From Candidatus Hydrothermota bacterium (GTDB taxonomy: Bacteria; Hydrothermota; Hydrothermia; UBA1063), in the NCBI GenBank assembly GCA_003644895.1, contig QNDO01000085.1, positions 1 to 6,525 on the forward strand: DNA of 6,525 nucleotides. The letters run 5' to 3'. Positions 5,249 through 6,525 of the stretch are shown here, piece after piece; the stretch's first letter is position 1, and each line of letters starts with the position of its first letter. Position numbers and translations under genes: made by a program. Under the pieces are notes generated by a model. The model did not search any database. It had not been told where the DNA came from and saw only the letters and a list, made by a program, of their open reading frames with translations.

Positions 5249-6052
5249 CTATTGACCTATAATTCTCAGATTAGCAATAGTCTGGACTTTAACGGTGACG
5301 ATTGTACATTCCGTCTGGGATACACTTCCCAGCTCAATCGTACCATAATAATAGTCAGTTCCTCTAACTACTTTAAAAGAGTAAGTGCTATTTGTTGTTG
5401 CAAAATCATAGTGAGTGGTTGGATCTGAAATAATACCTCCCTGGGGAGCTGTTCTCGTTATGTAATTGACTCTCCATCCAGCGTCGGGTACTGATGTAGG
5501 CTTTCCGCTTTCAAATGTTGCATTTACCACCTGATCAGCAGAGGCAAGATACTGGAATGTTCCAGTAGAACCTGAAGAGCCATCTGTGAAATAAAAATCG
5601 ACATTATCCGGGGCATTGGGATCCGCCATGGGATAGGTGGTTGCCGTCCAGTCCTGGGTGAAACCAAGACCAGAATTTCCCGCAGCATTTAATTCAGCGA
5701 GAGTTAATTGTGCAGTAGTGACCTTTGGTTCTGTGGATACCGTGACAGGATCAGACAGTGAATCCCCCAGGAAAGCATATAATTTATATGTTCCAACCTG
5801 GCCTTGGGGATTGTGAGTAAAAGTGTTTTCAGAAGGATCAAGGGTATCAAGTAATGTATTTTCAAAATAAAGAATATATCCATCAATGTTATCAACTGGT
5901 GCTTCCCAGGTAAGTACAACTGTGATACCTCCACTTCCTGCAGAGGCAGTAAAGTTAGCCGGTGTTATCTCTTTCCCTCCCGTTTCTTCTTCAGTACAGG
6001 AGGTAAGGATTAAACCCAATGAAAGCACAAAAATCGGCAAAATTTTCTTCAT
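5249..6052 (-). CDS. Secreted FN3-type lipoprotein of unknown function
   Basis: A 267-residue predicted lipoprotein. The signal peptide MKKILPIFVLSLGLILTSC has a KK n-region, a hydrophobic core and a lipobox LTSC with lipidated Cys19. The +2 residue is Thr, not Asp, which in enterobacterial rules favours outer-membrane sorting. Residues about 30-108 read as a fibronectin type III-like beta sandwich (TPANFTASAG, VVLTWEAPVDNIDGYILYFE, YKLYAFLGDSLSDPV). The remaining 160 residues are rich in Thr, Ser, Gly, Tyr and Asp and look all-beta, but I do not recognise a family. No catalytic motif is seen. It is the second gene of a two-gene operon: its AGGAGG site overlaps the TAG of the upstream gene and sits 7 nt before the ATG. 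A surface adhesive, structural or binding role is only a guess. Confidence 0.85.
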   Translation of the reverse strand: MKKILPIFVLSLGLILTSCTEEETGGKEITPANFTASAGSGGITVVLTWEAPVDNIDGYILYFENTLLDTLDPSENTFTHNPQGQVGTYKLYAFLGDSLSDPVTVSTEPKVTTAQLTLAELNAAGNSGLGFTQDWTATTYPMADPNAPDNVDFYFTDGSSGSTGTFQYLASADQVVNATFESGKPTSVPDAGWRVNYITRTAPQGGIISDPTTHYDFATTNSTYSFKVVRGTDYYYGTIELGSVSQTECTIVTVKVQTIANLRIIGQ

Positions 6053-6059
6053 GATTATA

Positions 6060-6065
6060 CCTCCT
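6060..6065 (-). promoter_or_regulatory. Strong Shine-Dalgarno of the FN3-type lipoprotein gene
   Basis: AGGAGG on the minus strand ends 7 nt (TATAATC) before the ATG at 6052 and overlaps the stop codon of the upstream gene (TAGGAGG). This fixes the start and suggests coupled translation. Confidence 0.85.
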
Positions 6066-6378
6066 ACCCTTTCTGAATCAAAAGCTTAACAGCTTTTTCC
6101 AGCTCTTTTACTTTCTTTTCCAGTGCAGCATTTTTGGCTTTTAATCTCTTTATATCATTTGCCATTTTTGCCACCCGGGCACGGGAAACTCCCTCCGCAG
6201 TGGCTTCACCCATAGCTTTGAGTTCATTTTCAAGAGAATCAACTTTAGCTTCAAGAGTATTAATTTTTTCTTCCATGGTGGATATTTTGGACACTGCTTC
6301 TTGGACGTTTTTAGGTGCTTGGCAGCTTGTTACAGTCAATAGGCCCACCATCATTAAAATAGCCCATACATACTTCAT
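6064..6378 (-). CDS. Small Lpp-like coiled-coil lipoprotein
   Basis: A 104-residue lipoprotein with signal peptide MKYVWAILMMVGLLTVTSC and lipobox VTSC (lipidated Cys19). The mature part of about 86 residues is almost wholly coiled coil. The first segment (ISTMEEKINTLEAKVDSLEN, continuing ELKAM) has unbroken heptads with a/d residues I, M, I, L, V, L, L, M. A GEATAEGVSRAR hinge follows, then a second segment (VAKMANDIKRLKAKNAALEK, continuing to KLLI) with a/d residues V, M, I, L, N, L, V, L, V, L. It ends in QKG. This layout resembles murein lipoprotein (Lpp), so an oligomeric periplasmic spacer or peptidoglycan contact is plausible but unproven. An upstream ATG at 6519 in the same frame is rejected: the 47-residue extension crosses the promoter, whereas the ATG at 6378 has GGAGGAGG before it and opens a canonical signal peptide. 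Confidence 0.88.
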   Translation of the reverse strand: MKYVWAILMMVGLLTVTSCQAPKNVQEAVSKISTMEEKINTLEAKVDSLENELKAMGEATAEGVSRARVAKMANDIKRLKAKNAALEKKVKELEKAVKLLIQKG

Positions 6379-6384
6379 ATTATA

Positions 6385-6392
6385 CCTCCTCC
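6385..6392 (-). promoter_or_regulatory. Strong Shine-Dalgarno of the coiled-coil lipoprotein gene
   Basis: GGAGGAGG on the minus strand lies 6 nt (TATAAT) before the ATG at 6378 and decides this start over the in-frame upstream ATG at 6519. The 12 nt AGGAGGTATAAT is identical to that before the second lipoprotein gene. Confidence 0.85.
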
Positions 6393-6402
6393 TTTTAGAG
6401 TA

Positions 6403-6431
6403 TTTATAAGGGGGGGCTATCGATTTGTCAA
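6403..6431 (-). promoter_or_regulatory. Near-consensus promoter of the lipoprotein operon
   Basis: On the minus strand a perfect -35 TTGACA (6431 to 6426), a 17-bp spacer containing seven C, and TATAAA (6408 to 6403) form a very strong sigma70-type promoter. The expected start near 6396 leaves a leader of about 18 nt carrying the GGAGGAGG site. High expression would fit an abundant structural lipoprotein. Confidence 0.8.
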
Positions 6432-6448
6432 GTTGATTATAAAGTAAA

Positions 6449-6477
6449 TTGACTGTACTTATAAGCCTCCGGATAAT
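6449..6477 (+). promoter_or_regulatory. Promoter of the rightmost gene, divergent from the lipoprotein operon
   Basis: TTGACT (6449-6454), a 17-bp spacer and GATAAT (6472-6477) give a start near 6484 and a leader of about 11 nt with GGAGG. The -35 lies 17 bp from the -35 of the opposing lipoprotein promoter, so the two polymerase sites are packed back to back. Confidence 0.65.
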
Positions 6478-6494
6478 TTTAGACGGAGGATTAT

Positions 6495-6525
6495 ATGAAA
6501 AATTTTGCAGACTTGACATACCGAA
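6495..6525 (+). CDS. Start of an unidentified gene (3' partial)
   Basis: ATG at 6495 is preceded by GGAGG (6485-6489) at 5-nt spacing and by a good promoter, and opens MKNFADLTYR before the window ends. No signal peptide is apparent in these ten residues, so the product is probably cytoplasmic. That is too little to identify it. Confidence comes from the promoter, ribosome site and start lining up, not from the protein. Confidence 0.6.
   Translation, partial: MKNFADLTYR

Noticed and set aside
6379..6519. 47-residue N-terminal extension of the coiled-coil lipoprotein
   Set aside because: It covers the operon promoter and the divergent gene's start, lacks a ribosome site, and would bury the signal peptide.
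1..6525. CRISPR arrays, insertion sequences, att sites beside the tRNAs
   Set aside because: No repeated spacer pattern, transposase, integrase or duplicated tRNA 3' end was seen.

Overview
The window looks like a piece of chromosome from a diderm (Gram-negative-type) bacterium of moderate to low GC. The evidence is two lipobox lipoproteins, an LptE-like tail, a MurA and a DUF1844 protein. I cannot place it in a phylum. Leaderless-looking starts mixed with strong Shine-Dalgarno sites, and an FN3-type surface lipoprotein, would fit an uncultivated or candidate lineage, but that is inference. I see no phage, insertion sequence or CRISPR.

Left part (1-2239, + strand): the C-terminal end of an LptE-like protein (1-192); a gene-poor gap ending in a strong promoter; murA (401-1663); an 85-codon ORF overlapping the murA stop by 8 nt that looks like a UbiE/MenG-type methyltransferase without its SAM-binding core (1656-1913); and a DUF1844 gene (1952-2239).

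Centre (2242-5161): a tRNA cluster Thr(UGU)-Tyr(GUA)-Gly(UCC), the order seen in the classical thrU-tyrU-glyT-tufB operon but with no tuf gene after it. Next comes a 539-aa c-di-GMP signalling protein with HD-GYP, GAF and GGDEF domains. Its HD-GYP domain has lost the His of the HD motif, while the GGDEF domain looks fully active. It converges on rluD (- strand), with a 26-bp overlap of coding ends.

Right part (5191-6525): a two-gene lipoprotein operon on the - strand (a Lpp-like coiled-coil lipoprotein, then an FN3-type lipoprotein) with a near-consensus promoter, strong SD sites and a perfect intrinsic terminator. A divergent + strand gene starts at 6495 and runs off the window.

The most notable pattern is regulatory. 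Four genes (murA, DUF1844, HD-GYP/GGDEF, rluD) have a sigma70-like -10 hexamer ending exactly 6 nt before the ATG and no Shine-Dalgarno, so transcription should start at or next to the A of the start codon (leaderless mRNAs). The two lipoprotein genes and the 6495 gene have strong GGAGG sites instead. All promoter calls are from reading the sequence by eye, with no transcript data.
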